This document shows, piece by piece, positions 18,646 through 27,173 of a stretch of 64,000 bases of DNA. The stretch covers positions 1 through 64,000 of the forward strand of contig JAFMHL010000005.1 in assembly GCA_017854535.1 (NCBI GenBank), read 5' to 3'. How positions within the stretch are numbered: the stretch's first letter is position 1; the number at the start of each line of letters is the position of its first letter. Origin of the DNA: Nitratireductor sp. Its GTDB lineage: Bacteria > Pseudomonadota > Alphaproteobacteria > Rhizobiales > Rhizobiaceae. A program made the translations under genes and the position numbers. The notes below the pieces were generated by a model. That model did no database searches and was not told the origin of the DNA. It saw only the letters and a list, made by a program, of their open reading frames with translations.

Positions 18646-18767
18646 CGCAATAGATAGATTTGACTGAATTCGTTCTGGTGCGCGGGCCTAAGCTTGCCTG
18701 TTCAAGAACAAAAACGCGCTGACCAGAACTCAATTTGACCAATTCATGTATCAGGAGACTACACGCC

Positions 18768-20546
18768 ATGAAAATGACAACTGAAGAAGCATTTGTAAAA
18801 ACGCTACAAATGCACGGCATCGAGCATGCATTCGGCATTATCGGCTCTGCCATGATGGCGATTTCCGATTTATTCCCTGCTGCAGGCATCAAATTCTGGG
18901 ACTGCGCCCATGAAACATCTGGCGGAATGATCGCAGACGGTTTCACAAGAGCATCCGGCAAAATGTCTATGATGATCGCTCAAAATGGCCCGGGCATCAC
19001 TAATTTCGTAACCCCTGTAAAAACTGCCTATTGGAACCACACACCCTTGTTGTTGGTAACGCCACAAGCGGCTAACAAAACAATCGGTCAAGGCGGCTTT
19101 CAGGAAATCGAACAAATGAAATTGTTCGAAGACATGGTCTGCTATCAGGAAGAAGTTCGTGATCCATCGCGCATGGCTGAAGTTTTAAACCGCGTTATCG
19201 AAAAAGCTTGGCGCGGTTCCGCCCCAGCACAAATTAACGTACCACGCGATTACTGGACACAGGTTATCGACATCGAATTGCCGCAGATCGTTCGTCTTGA
19301 GCGTCCTCGTGGCGGCGAAGCTGCTATTGTTGAAGCTGCAAAATTGTTGTCCGAAGCAAAATTCCCAGTCATCTTAAACGGTGCTGGCGTCATCCTTGCT
19401 GGCGCAATTCCAGCATCAGCTGCTTTGGCAGAAAAACTGTCTGCACCTGTATGTTGCGGCTATCAGCACAATGACGCATTTCCGGGATCACACCCAATGC
19501 ATGTTGGTCCACTGGGCTATAATGGTTCAAAAGCTGCTATGGAATTGATCGCGAAAGCCGACGTGGTTCTAGCGCTTGGCACACGACTCAACCCGTTCTC
19601 TACATTGCCAGGCTACGGCATCGACTACTGGCCAAAAGACGCGAAAATCATTCAAGTTGATATGAACTCTGACCGTATTGGTCTGACGAAAAAAGTGTCC
19701 GTTGCCATTCAGGGCGATGCGAAATTGGTTGCTGAACAATTGCTTGAGAAACTTGCAAATTCAGCTGGCGATGCTGGCCGCGCAGATCGTGAAGCTTTGA
19801 TCCACAAGACAAAATCAGCTTGGGCCCAAACACTTACATCAATGGACCATGAAGACGATGATCCAGGTACAAACTGGAACGAACGCGCCCGTGACCGCGA
19901 GCCGGATCGCATGAGCCCACGCATGGCTTGGCGCGCAATCCAGCAAGTGCTTCCAAAAGATGCGATCATCTCATCCGATATCGGCAACAACTGCGCGATT
20001 GGTAACGCTTATCCATCTTTTGATGAGCCTCGCAAATATCTCGCCCCGGGTCTGTTCGGCCCATGTGGTTATGGCCTGCCAGCTATCGTTGGTGCGAAGA
20101 TTGCCAAGCCTGATGTTCCAGTCGTCGGCTTTGCAGGTGATGGCGCATTCGGCATCTCCATGAACGAGATGACTGCTATTGGGCGCAATGATTGGCCGCC
20201 AATCACCATGGTTATTTTCCGCAACTATCAATGGGGCGCCGAGAAGCGTAACACGACACTCTGGTTTGACGACAACTTCGTGGGCACTGAGCTGAACCTT
20301 GGTGTTGAATATGCGAAAATTGCTGAAGGTTGCGGCCTCAAGGGCATTCAGGTTCGTGGCATGGAGGCTTTATCAACGGCGCTTTCAGATGCAATCGAAG
20401 GTCAAATGAAACGCGGTGAAACAACCTTCATCGAATGCGTGTTGAACCAAGAACTCGGCGAGCCATTCCGCCGCGATGCAATGAAGAAACCTGTCTCCGT
20501 GGCCGGTATCAACAAAGCAGATATGCGCCCTCAACAAGACGCATAA
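18768..20546 (+). CDS. xsc: Sulfoacetaldehyde acetyltransferase
   Basis: A ThDP-dependent enzyme of 592 residues that converts sulfoacetaldehyde and phosphate to acetyl phosphate and sulfite. It starts MKMTTEEAFVKTLQMHGIEH, the typical Xsc beginning. The central FAD/ThDP-fold domain includes NGAGVILAGA. The C-terminal ThDP-binding motif begins GFAGDGAFGISMNEM and closes with FRNYQWGAEKRNT. The usual family length is about 590. The ATG at 18768 has AGGAG 10 bases upstream. It is the key desulfonation step of the island. The flanking genes encode TRAP and ABC sulfonate-type uptake systems, a TSUP exporter and, farther away, Pta. Confidence 0.96.
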   Translation: MKMTTEEAFVKTLQMHGIEHAFGIIGSAMMAISDLFPAAGIKFWDCAHETSGGMIADGFTRASGKMSMMIAQNGPGITNFVTPVKTAYWNHTPLLLVTPQAANKTIGQGGFQEIEQMKLFEDMVCYQEEVRDPSRMAEVLNRVIEKAWRGSAPAQINVPRDYWTQVIDIELPQIVRLERPRGGEAAIVEAAKLLSEAKFPVILNGAGVILAGAIPASAALAEKLSAPVCCGYQHNDAFPGSHPMHVGPLGYNGSKAAMELIAKADVVLALGTRLNPFSTLPGYGIDYWPKDAKIIQVDMNSDRIGLTKKVSVAIQGDAKLVAEQLLEKLANSAGDAGRADREALIHKTKSAWAQTLTSMDHEDDDPGTNWNERARDREPDRMSPRMAWRAIQQVLPKDAIISSDIGNNCAIGNAYPSFDEPRKYLAPGLFGPCGYGLPAIVGAKIAKPDVPVVGFAGDGAFGISMNEMTAIGRNDWPPITMVIFRNYQWGAEKRNTTLWFDDNFVGTELNLGVEYAKIAEGCGLKGIQVRGMEALSTALSDAIEGQMKRGETTFIECVLNQELGEPFRRDAMKKPVSVAGINKADMRPQQDA

Positions 20547-20561
20547 AAAGGTAACCGCCTA

Positions 20562-21326
20562 ATGTTGAATACTGTTTCAGCATTTGCAGAATTAGCCCCG
20601 ACGCAACTCATTGTCTGTGTCGGGGCTGTTTTTTTAGCCAGCCTTGTGCGCGGATTTTCCGGCTTTGCCCTATCGGCTTTGATCATGGCCAGCCTAGTGG
20701 TTTTCATTCCACCAATTCATCTCATTCCCATTTGTTTCTTATTAGAAGCTACCGCCAGTATGGTGATGCTGAAAGGCGGAATTAAAGAAGCTGATATGAA
20801 AATTGTTTGGGGTCTGGTGATAGGCTCAGCAATCGGTGTTCCCATCGGCCTTTTGGCGACGACATCACTTCCTGTTGAAAGTTCAAAACTTATCGCGTTG
20901 ATCTTATTGATCTTGCTGGCACTAATGCAATTGTTCAAAGTTCGCATCGCATTTTTAGCAACTCGAGCTGGATTATATATTTCTGGCTTAACCGCGGGCA
21001 TTGCAACAGGCTTAGCATCAATCGGCGGTATGATTGTAGCGCTATATGTATTGTCTCAAGATCGCCCTGCCCGACAAATGCGTGGGTCGCTGGTGATGTT
21101 TCTATTTCTGGGCATGTTCACATCCCTTATTTATCTCGTGGGATATGAACTCATCACTATGACAGCATTAAAGCGAGCAATAACATTTGCACCTTTTGTA
21201 ATTGCTGGTGTTCTTATCGGGAGCTGGCTCTTCAAACCAAAATGGGAAGGCTTTTACAAAAGGTTTTGTCTGGTTCTTTTAATCGGGCTTGCGACAGTGA
21301 GCATGTTACGAATGATGATGAGTTAG
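20562..21326 (+). CDS. TauE/SafE (TSUP) exporter, copy 2, after xsc
   Basis: A 254-residue TSUP membrane protein with about eight hydrophobic segments. The first-half motif is VRGFSGFALSALIMASL and the second-half motif is TAGIATGLASIGGMIVALYVLS. It starts 15 bases after xsc, so it is expected to export the sulfite that Xsc releases. The odd feature is a perfect terminator hairpin plus seven T's inside codons 11-25 (20594-20635), which would attenuate this gene relative to xsc. There is no plausible start codon after the terminator that would keep the first membrane segment. Confidence 0.82.
   Translation: MLNTVSAFAELAPTQLIVCVGAVFLASLVRGFSGFALSALIMASLVVFIPPIHLIPICFLLEATASMVMLKGGIKEADMKIVWGLVIGSAIGVPIGLLATTSLPVESSKLIALILLILLALMQLFKVRIAFLATRAGLYISGLTAGIATGLASIGGMIVALYVLSQDRPARQMRGSLVMFLFLGMFTSLIYLVGYELITMTALKRAITFAPFVIAGVLIGSWLFKPKWEGFYKRFCLVLLIGLATVSMLRMMMS
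20594..20635 (+). terminator. Intrinsic terminator inside the exporter coding sequence
   Basis: Perfect 9-bp stem AGCCCCGAC (20594-20602) / GTCGGGGCT (20619-20627), 16-base loop, then G and seven T's (20629-20635). It starts 32 bases into the TSUP gene and about 48 bases after the xsc stop. It can end xsc transcripts unless ribosomes translating the exporter gene disrupt the stem. Confidence 0.75.
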
Positions 21327-21745
21327 GATAATGCTTATGATTGCGACCGTTGAGTCATTCGGCGCACTCATTGCCATGGCTTGGTAGCGTTATTTAGATA
21401 ATCGGGAGTTCGAAAGTTAGAGCAAAATCGCCCCTAGAGATTTGAAAAATACGCAACAAGAGCACTAAAATTTGATAAACCCTGTGATTTTTACATACAA
21501 ATTTTTAGACAAAGAGGCCATCTGGATTCATTAGGATTTACTGTTTGGCGCTATAAAAATTGCCACACTTACATTCTAATGATAAATGAGGAGGAAGACA
21601 TGCACTTCTAGTTAAGTGCAACCTTCGTTCGAACGCGAATAAGTGATTTGTGAAATCCGCTAATTCGCTTTTGACTAAATAAAGTTATCACTGACTTTAA
21701 AATAAACACAAAATTGATCGAACCCTTCGATCACAACGGGAGAAT
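21327..21745 (+). other. 419-bp leader upstream of tauABC-like operon
   Basis: No family-level gene. Visible contents are an 18-codon open frame (21331-21387, start ATG CTT ATG) with only a weak ribosome binding site, and an AT-rich middle. At 21588-21620 a very strong ribosome binding site is followed by the four-codon frame ATG CAC TTC TAG inside a hairpin. A second AT-rich stretch leads to the GGGAG ribosome binding site of the binding protein gene. It is probably a long regulated 5' leader. Confidence 0.5.
21589..21620 (+). promoter_or_regulatory. AGGAGGA site, minimal ORF (Met-His-Phe-stop) and hairpin
   Basis: AGGAGGA (21589-21595) lies 4 bases before ATG CAC TTC TAG (21600-21611). The start codon overlaps a perfect stem TGCACTT (21601-21607) / AAGTGCA (21614-21620) with loop CTAGTT. 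This could be a translational leader or a remnant of a gene start. Confidence 0.45.
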
Positions 21746-22756
21746 ATGATGAAATTTTCAACTAAAATGCTGGGTAGCGCAGCCGCTGTTGCTATGATGG
21801 CAGGTGCTTATGCAGCTCAAGCTGGCTCGCACACTAAAGAAATCGTTGTAGGTTACTTTCCAGAATGGCCAATGCCATTTCAGGTTGGTCAAGCTGATAC
21901 GAAAATCTTCGAAGATGCTGGTCTAAGCGTAAAATGGGTTTCTTTTGATGCGGGCACTGCGATGTCAGCAGCTATGGCTTCTGGCGATGTGCAAATCTCT
22001 GTTTCTCAAGGTGTTACACCATTCTTGACTGCTGTTTCAGCTGGCCAAGACTTGGTGGCTGTTGATGTTGCGTTGACATATTCAGACAATGATAACTGTG
22101 TTGTTCGCTCAAGCCTTGAAATCACCAAAGACAATGCAAAAGAATTGGAAGGCAAAACAGTAGCCGTTCCTCTTTCAACTGCTGCTCACACAGGTTTCCT
22201 GACACAAATGGCTCACTTCGGCGTTGATGTCGACAAAATGACCATCGTTGATATGTCTCCAGTTGATTCAGCCGCAGCATTTGCAAACGGCAACATGGAC
22301 ATGGTTTGCGGTTGGGGTGGTCCTCTTGCCCGCATGAAGCAACACGGTAACCCATTGGTTACTGGAGCGGAAAAAGAAGCAATCGTTGGTAAAGTATACG
22401 ACGTGACTTCAACTGTTGGCTCATGGGCCAAGGAAAATGCTGAAACCGTTACCAAGTTCCTTGGTGTTATCCAGAAGCTTAACGCTGAGTTCAACGACGG
22501 CGGCGCTAAGGAAATGATGCCAGCTATTGCTGAACAAGCTGGTATGGATCCAGAAACTGCAACAGGCATTGCAACGCTTGGTATGGCATTCCTTCCAACT
22601 GAAGTTCAGTTGAGCGAGGAATGGATGGGCGGTTTCATGCAGAAGAACTTCAAAGAAGCTGCTGACAAAATGGAAGCTGCTGGTTCTATCAAAGCAATGG
22701 AATCATACGACCAGGCTGTAGATTCAAGCTACCTTGAAGCTGCATCAAAAATGTAA
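21746..22756 (+). CDS. tauA: ABC transporter substrate-binding protein, TauA/SsuA-like
   Basis: A 336-residue periplasmic protein of the NMT1/TauA group. The signal peptide ends near AYAAQA. The mature start EIVVGYFPEWPMPFQVG is typical of TauA-like proteins. Further marks are SGDVQISVSQGVTPFLTAVSAGQD and VCGWGGPLARMKQHG. GGGAG precedes two consecutive ATGs; the first is used. The gene follows xsc and its exporter and leads an ABC operon, so taurine or a related C2 compound is the probable ligand. The TRAP system at 15.5-18.5 kb may be redundant or have a different ligand. The symbol reflects family, not proven substrate. Confidence 0.82.
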   Translation: MMKFSTKMLGSAAAVAMMAGAYAAQAGSHTKEIVVGYFPEWPMPFQVGQADTKIFEDAGLSVKWVSFDAGTAMSAAMASGDVQISVSQGVTPFLTAVSAGQDLVAVDVALTYSDNDNCVVRSSLEITKDNAKELEGKTVAVPLSTAAHTGFLTQMAHFGVDVDKMTIVDMSPVDSAAAFANGNMDMVCGWGGPLARMKQHGNPLVTGAEKEAIVGKVYDVTSTVGSWAKENAETVTKFLGVIQKLNAEFNDGGAKEMMPAIAEQAGMDPETATGIATLGMAFLPTEVQLSEEWMGGFMQKNFKEAADKMEAAGSIKAMESYDQAVDSSYLEAASKM

Positions 22757-22765
22757 ATGACATTG

Positions 22766-22794
22766 GGCCGCTCAAGAAATTGGGCGGCCTTTTT
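22766..22794 (+). terminator. Hairpin with GAAA loop between tauA and tauB
   Basis: Ten-pair stem 22766-22775 / 22780-22789 (one wobble) with a GAAA tetraloop, followed by TTTTT. It lies 10 bases after the binding protein stop. It is a probable partial terminator and 3'-end protector that raises the binding protein level over the ATPase and permease. Confidence 0.78.
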
Positions 22795-22866
22795 CAAAGA
22801 CTACCGGACACAGCTGAGGGGCAGCTTGTCAAAAACAATAACAACAATTTCGCGGGAGAGAGATAG

Positions 22867-23673
22867 ATGTCCGGTTTGAAGATCAACGACATTTCAATGC
22901 GCTTCGACTTGCCAAATGGCGGCTCAGTGCAAGCGTTGAAAAATGTTACCCTTGATATTAAAAAAGGCGAGTTACTATCTATTCTCGGCCCGTCAGGCTG
23001 CGGTAAAACCACCTTGCTAAACATTGTAGCAGGATTTTTAGCTCCCACAGAAGGTCAGACAATCCTCAACGATAAGAAAGTAGAGGGACCTAGCTTAGAG
23101 CGTGGCATGGTCTTTCAGCAGGGCGCGCTGTTTGAATGGATGAGCGTTCGTAAAAACGTTTCTTTTGGCCCCGATATGAAAGGCATGCCTAAGGCAGAGA
23201 GCAAGATCATCGTTGATCGCCTTTTGGATATTGTTGGCCTTCAGGAATTTAAAGAAAAAGCAGTTTATGAATTATCAGGTGGCATGCAACAGCGTGTGGC
23301 TTTGGCCCGCTGTCTGGCAAATGATCCTGATGTTATTTTGATGGATGAGCCCCTTGGCGCTCTTGACGCACTAACCCGCGAAAAAATGCAGGGTCTTGTT
23401 TTGAAACTCTGGAAAGAGACCGGCAAGACAATTATTCTGATCACCCACTCTGTTGAAGAGGCATTGCTGTTGGGTGAGCGTCTGATCGTTATGGCGCCTC
23501 GCCCTGGCCGAATTCACAAAGAATATCGCCTGCCGTTTGCAGAACTTGGCGTGGGCAAAGATTTGCGTGAAGTTAAGAAGCATAAAGACTTTGGTAAAAC
23601 ACGCGAAGAAATCCTCACCATGATTTGGGATATGGAAGAGGAAATCATGGGTCGTACGGAGAGCGCAGCATGA
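22867..23673 (+). CDS. tauB: ABC transporter ATPase, TauB/SsuB-like
   Basis: A 268-residue ATPase: Walker A GPSGCGKT, Q-loop VFQQGALFEW, signature LSGGMQQR, Walker B VILMDEP, switch ITHSVEEA. Sequence and length fit the nitrate/sulfonate/taurine ATPase group. GGGAGAG lies just upstream of the ATG. The stop overlaps the permease start as ATGA, so the two are translationally coupled. Confidence 0.88.
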   Translation: MSGLKINDISMRFDLPNGGSVQALKNVTLDIKKGELLSILGPSGCGKTTLLNIVAGFLAPTEGQTILNDKKVEGPSLERGMVFQQGALFEWMSVRKNVSFGPDMKGMPKAESKIIVDRLLDIVGLQEFKEKAVYELSGGMQQRVALARCLANDPDVILMDEPLGALDALTREKMQGLVLKLWKETGKTIILITHSVEEALLLGERLIVMAPRPGRIHKEYRLPFAELGVGKDLREVKKHKDFGKTREEILTMIWDMEEEIMGRTESAA

Positions 23674-24932
23674 GCATTCTATTAATTTACATAATGATCT
23701 TTCTTGGCTGTATGATTGGATATAAACTCGTCAGTGGCTTCCTAACAAAAGAACATGACTATACCAGTTTGAAAACAGTAACCTTCGGTGATGAAAGCTC
23801 GGTTGAATCCAATCGCCCAGCGTCAATCATGTCGATTATTGCGATCTTCTTTATTTGGGGATCTTTCACTGGTTCAACGATTGTCCCGTCATTTCTTCAT
23901 GTGCCAGGCGCCTTCACAGGCGAAGTATCCCTGCCTTATGAAGCCAAGAATGATGCCGGCTCAACTGCTAACGGACAGATCAATATTTTGGTTTTCCCAA
24001 ATGGTGAAAATCCATCGGTTGAGCCAATTGATGCTGGTACTGGCTTCGCCAAAAGCGAGGCGGTAAAGGTTCAAGCTTATCGATCTGCTTTGATTTCACA
24101 AAGCGATCTGTTGCCTGATGGGGGCGCACAGATTACCTCGATTGCCGGAAAACCAATTGCACCTGGAGATGAATTCTCAATTGATCAAGGTCTTGTAAGA
24201 ATGACCGACAAAGGCAGTATTGCATTTGAACCCTACAAAGGTTGGCAGATGGAGCCAATCTGGCTTCCTGCGCCCGAAAGCGTGGTTACACGGTTCTTTG
24301 ATCTCGCCCAAAACGGCTATCAAAACGTAACCCTATGGGAAAACCTCTATTGGTCATTATACCGCGTTCTTGTGGGCTTCTTCCTCGGCTCGATTGTAGG
24401 TATTCCACTCGGCTATGCCATGGGTCTCAACTCATGGTTCCGCGGCTGGTTTGATCCAATTGTTGAATTTATGCGCCCAGTTCCACCATTGGCCTTGATC
24501 CCGTTGATCATTATCTGGTTCGGCATTTGGGAAACAGGTAAAATTTCACTGCTCTTCCTTGCAGCCCTTTGGATCATGGTCATTGCAGCAAGAGCTGGCG
24601 TGTCAGGTGTGCGAATTTCAAAAATTCATGCAGCCTATTCACTGGGTGCATCAAAATGGCAAATCTTGAAAAACGTCATCGTGCCGAACTCACTGCCTGA
24701 TATCTTTACAGGTGCTCGTGTTGCCATGGGCGTTTGTTGGGGAACAGTGGTTGCGGCCGAACTGGTTGCCGCTGAGAAAGGCGCTGGTAAAATGATCATC
24801 GCCGCATCGAAGTTCCAAAACACTGATATCGTTTTGACGGGTATCATCCTGATTGGTATCATTGGTTACGGCATCGATATAATGATGCGAGTTGCTGAAA
24901 AATATCTAATCCCCTGGAAGGGCAAAGGCTAA
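23670..24932 (+). CDS. tauC: ABC transporter permease, TauC/SsuC-like, with long N-terminal extension
   Basis: A 420-residue permease, well above the roughly 260 of standard TauC or SsuC. Residues 1-25 and about 53-75 are extra hydrophobic segments. Residues about 80-195 form an extracytoplasmic-looking domain (GEVSLPYEAKN, TSIAGKPIAPGDE, SIDQGLVRMTDKG). The usual permease core follows (about 205-420), with coupling loop HAAYSLGASKWQILKNVIVP. The ATG at 23670 overlaps the tauB stop (ATGA); an upstream in-frame start at 23625 lies inside tauB and is rejected. The extra domain may help to dock the binding protein. A terminator follows. Confidence 0.85.
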   Translation: MSILLIYIMIFLGCMIGYKLVSGFLTKEHDYTSLKTVTFGDESSVESNRPASIMSIIAIFFIWGSFTGSTIVPSFLHVPGAFTGEVSLPYEAKNDAGSTANGQINILVFPNGENPSVEPIDAGTGFAKSEAVKVQAYRSALISQSDLLPDGGAQITSIAGKPIAPGDEFSIDQGLVRMTDKGSIAFEPYKGWQMEPIWLPAPESVVTRFFDLAQNGYQNVTLWENLYWSLYRVLVGFFLGSIVGIPLGYAMGLNSWFRGWFDPIVEFMRPVPPLALIPLIIIWFGIWETGKISLLFLAALWIMVIAARAGVSGVRISKIHAAYSLGASKWQILKNVIVPNSLPDIFTGARVAMGVCWGTVVAAELVAAEKGAGKMIIAASKFQNTDIVLTGIILIGIIGYGIDIMMRVAEKYLIPWKGKG

Positions 24933-24964
24933 GCATCTAGTCCTTTCATGAAACCAAATTTACA

Positions 24965-24990
24965 AGGCGGATCGAAAGGTCCGCCTTTTC
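24965..24990 (+). terminator. Terminator of the tauABC-like operon
   Basis: Nine-pair stem 24965-24973 / 24978-24986 (one G-U wobble) with a GAAA loop and TTTTC tail, 32 bases after the permease stop. Confidence 0.82.
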
Positions 24991-25058
24991 TTTTGCATCA
25001 ATCGCTGCCCCTACTATCGCAAACCAAATAAACAAATCAGAAGTCAGTAAGGTCATTC

Positions 25059-26246
25059 ATGCCAAAATTCTCCTCACTTGTTAATCGCATTGCTGGCGAA
25101 GGTGCCGCAGCTTGGGACACACATTTTCGAGCCAAGCAAGATTTTAGTGATGGCAAAGATGTGATCATCATGTCGGTAGGTGACCCTGATTTTCCTACAC
25201 CTGCTTCTATTATTGATGTCGCCGTGGAAGCATTAAGATCCGGCGACACCCACTACTCTGAAATTACGGGCCGCACGAAACTTCGAAAAGCCATTGCTGA
25301 AGAAACCATGCGCGTCAGTGGATCAGATTCGTACAAAGTTGCACCCGAAAATGTGATGGTAATGGCTGGCACGCAAAACGCACTGTTTGGCGCTTCTTTG
25401 TGCCTTTTGGAAAGCGGCGATGAAGTCATCATCCTTGATCCCATGTATGTCACCTATGAAGCATGTATGGGAATTATGGGAGCAACGCTGGTGCGAGTGG
25501 CAACGCCACGAAGCAATGGCTTTCGCCCTGACATTTCGACAATCGAAAAAGCGATCACGCCTAAAACCAAAGCTATTGCCTTCGCAACACCCAACAACCC
25601 AACAGGCGTTGTGATGACCAAAGTTGAACTGCAAGCAATTGCTGATTTGGCGATCAAACATGATCTTTGGGTTATTGCAGATGAGGTCTATGCAGCCCAA
25701 ACCTTCGAGCAACCACATTTTTCAATCGCTGCCCTGCCCGGCATGCAAGATCGAACTGTAACCTGCTCATCCTTGTCCAAATCGCAGGCGATGACCGGCT
25801 GGCGCATTGGATGGATGGTCGGCCCTGAGGAATTGATCAACCACGCTGATAATCTAGGCTTGGCGATGCTCTACGGCGTTCCGCCTTTCATTCAGGAAGC
25901 AGCCTTTGATGCGCTAACAGCCTCTCGCCACGAAATATCCGGCATGCTGGAGATTTACCGCAAACGTCGTGATCTGGTATCAGGTTTATTGACGAAGGCA
26001 ACCAACGCACATGTGCTAATTCCTGAAGCTGGTATGTTCGTGCTGCTGGATATTGCAGAAACAGGAATGACTGCAAATGAATTTGCTCGCAGACTATACG
26101 GGTCGGAGAATGTTTCAGCCTTGGATGGTGCAGCATTTGGCGAGCCAGCAGCTTCATGCGTTCGACTTTCCTTCACCTCGTCGGAAAAACAACTGGAAGA
26201 AGGCTGTCGACGTATATTGCGGTTTCTGGCATCCTTGAACGCTTAG
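25059..26246 (+). CDS. Class I/II aminotransferase
   Basis: A 395-residue fold type I PLP aminotransferase of the aspartate/aromatic family. The PLP lysine is Lys241 in SSLSKSQAMTGWRIGW. NNPTG (about 179-183) and ADEVYA (about 207-212) are conserved, and the arginine that binds the substrate carboxylate is in SCVRLSFTSS. The amino donor or acceptor is not evident. It lies just after the sulfonate ABC operon but behind its terminator. Taurine:pyruvate aminotransferase belongs to class III, so this is not a standard Tpa, although a role in sulfonate deamination cannot be excluded. The enoyl-CoA hydratase gene follows 22 bases later. Confidence 0.82.
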   Translation: MPKFSSLVNRIAGEGAAAWDTHFRAKQDFSDGKDVIIMSVGDPDFPTPASIIDVAVEALRSGDTHYSEITGRTKLRKAIAEETMRVSGSDSYKVAPENVMVMAGTQNALFGASLCLLESGDEVIILDPMYVTYEACMGIMGATLVRVATPRSNGFRPDISTIEKAITPKTKAIAFATPNNPTGVVMTKVELQAIADLAIKHDLWVIADEVYAAQTFEQPHFSIAALPGMQDRTVTCSSLSKSQAMTGWRIGWMVGPEELINHADNLGLAMLYGVPPFIQEAAFDALTASRHEISGMLEIYRKRRDLVSGLLTKATNAHVLIPEAGMFVLLDIAETGMTANEFARRLYGSENVSALDGAAFGEPAASCVRLSFTSSEKQLEEGCRRILRFLASLNA

Positions 26247-26268
26247 AGCCTGAAACTGGAGAATTGGG

Positions 26269-27072
26269 ATGAACAGCACCTTTAACGAATACAGCCATAT
26301 CATTGCGACTGCCGATGCTGGTGTGCTTTCTATCCTTTTGAACAGACCGAAAGCCAAGAATGCCATGTCTTTGGCGTTGTTGGACGAATTGATCCATGCA
26401 CTTGATGCAGCTGAAGCAGATCCGCAAATTCGGGTTATAGTCATCAAAGGTGCCGACGGAAACTTTTCTGCAGGTGCAGATATCAAAGACATGGCGGCAG
26501 CGCGCAATCAACCAGATCCAAAAAAGGCTATTTACGAACTCTCTTGTGCATTCGGCGCAATGGTGGCCCGTTTTGCTACCACGCCTAAGACAATCATCTC
26601 TGCCCTAGAAGGCGCTGTCATGGGCGGCGGCTTTGGTCTTGCCTGTGCATCAGATATCGCTATCGCCTCACACACGGTTAAATTCGCGTTGCCGGAAACG
26701 ACGTTAGGCCTAATCCCTGCCCAAATCGCGCCAGTTCTTCTTGAGCGAATTGGCTATAGTGAGGCCAAGCGCCTGACCGTAACAGGCGCACGTATAGGCG
26801 CTGAAGAAGCCATGCGCATAGGCCTAGTCCATGCTGTTACCGATGATCTTGACGATGCCATTAGCCAGGCAACTGGACACGCATTGCGATGCGCACCTGA
26901 AGCTGTAGCCATATCCAAGAAACTGCTGCGTGATGCCCGCTTCATGCAATCAGATACATTGGTAGAGCATGCTGCCAACCTTTTTGTTGACGCGGTCACA
27001 GGCAGTGAAGGCGCAGAGGGTACGCTTGCTTTTGTTGAAAAGCGCAAAGCGAATTGGATGCCTAAAGACTGA
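26269..27072 (+). CDS. Enoyl-CoA hydratase/isomerase family protein
   Basis: A 267-residue crotonase-fold protein. Oxyanion-hole segments are FSAGADIKDMAA (about 65-76) and LEGAVMGGGFGLACASDIAIAS (about 107-128). One catalytic glutamate candidate is in LPETTLGLIPA (about 144). It resembles short enoyl-CoA hydratases, but the exact acyl-CoA cannot be read. The ATG follows GGAGAATTGGG. It lies between an aminotransferase and a choline-sulfatase, perhaps as part of a short catabolic operon. Confidence 0.82.
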   Translation: MNSTFNEYSHIIATADAGVLSILLNRPKAKNAMSLALLDELIHALDAAEADPQIRVIVIKGADGNFSAGADIKDMAAARNQPDPKKAIYELSCAFGAMVARFATTPKTIISALEGAVMGGGFGLACASDIAIASHTVKFALPETTLGLIPAQIAPVLLERIGYSEAKRLTVTGARIGAEEAMRIGLVHAVTDDLDDAISQATGHALRCAPEAVAISKKLLRDARFMQSDTLVEHAANLFVDAVTGSEGAEGTLAFVEKRKANWMPKD

Positions 27073-27173
27073 GTTTCTTCTGCCTATTGATCACGCCAAA
27101 CCATGGCGCGCAACGGACAGACAGTTCATGGGCATGACTCTATCTTGCAAGAAAGCGCCGTAACGGATTCAAA

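Larger units (their letters stand above)
18462..18767 (+). other. 306-bp tauM-xsc intergenic region
   Basis: No gene is visible. It holds a terminator-like hairpin just after tauM, then an AT-rich stretch. Two CTGG-type inverted repeats (18618-18645 and 18672-18729) follow in the 150 bases before xsc. The xsc ribosome binding site AGGAG is at 18753-18757. I read the region as the end of the TRAP transcript followed by a separately regulated xsc promoter. Confidence 0.6.

Noticed and set aside
23625-23669. Upstream start for the TauC-like permease
   Set aside because: Lies inside tauB and adds a polar segment; the ATGA overlap at 23670 is the natural start.
25059-26246. Taurine:pyruvate aminotransferase (Tpa)
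   Set aside because: Tpa belongs to the class III (ornithine-type) family; this protein has class I/II motifs and lies after a terminator.
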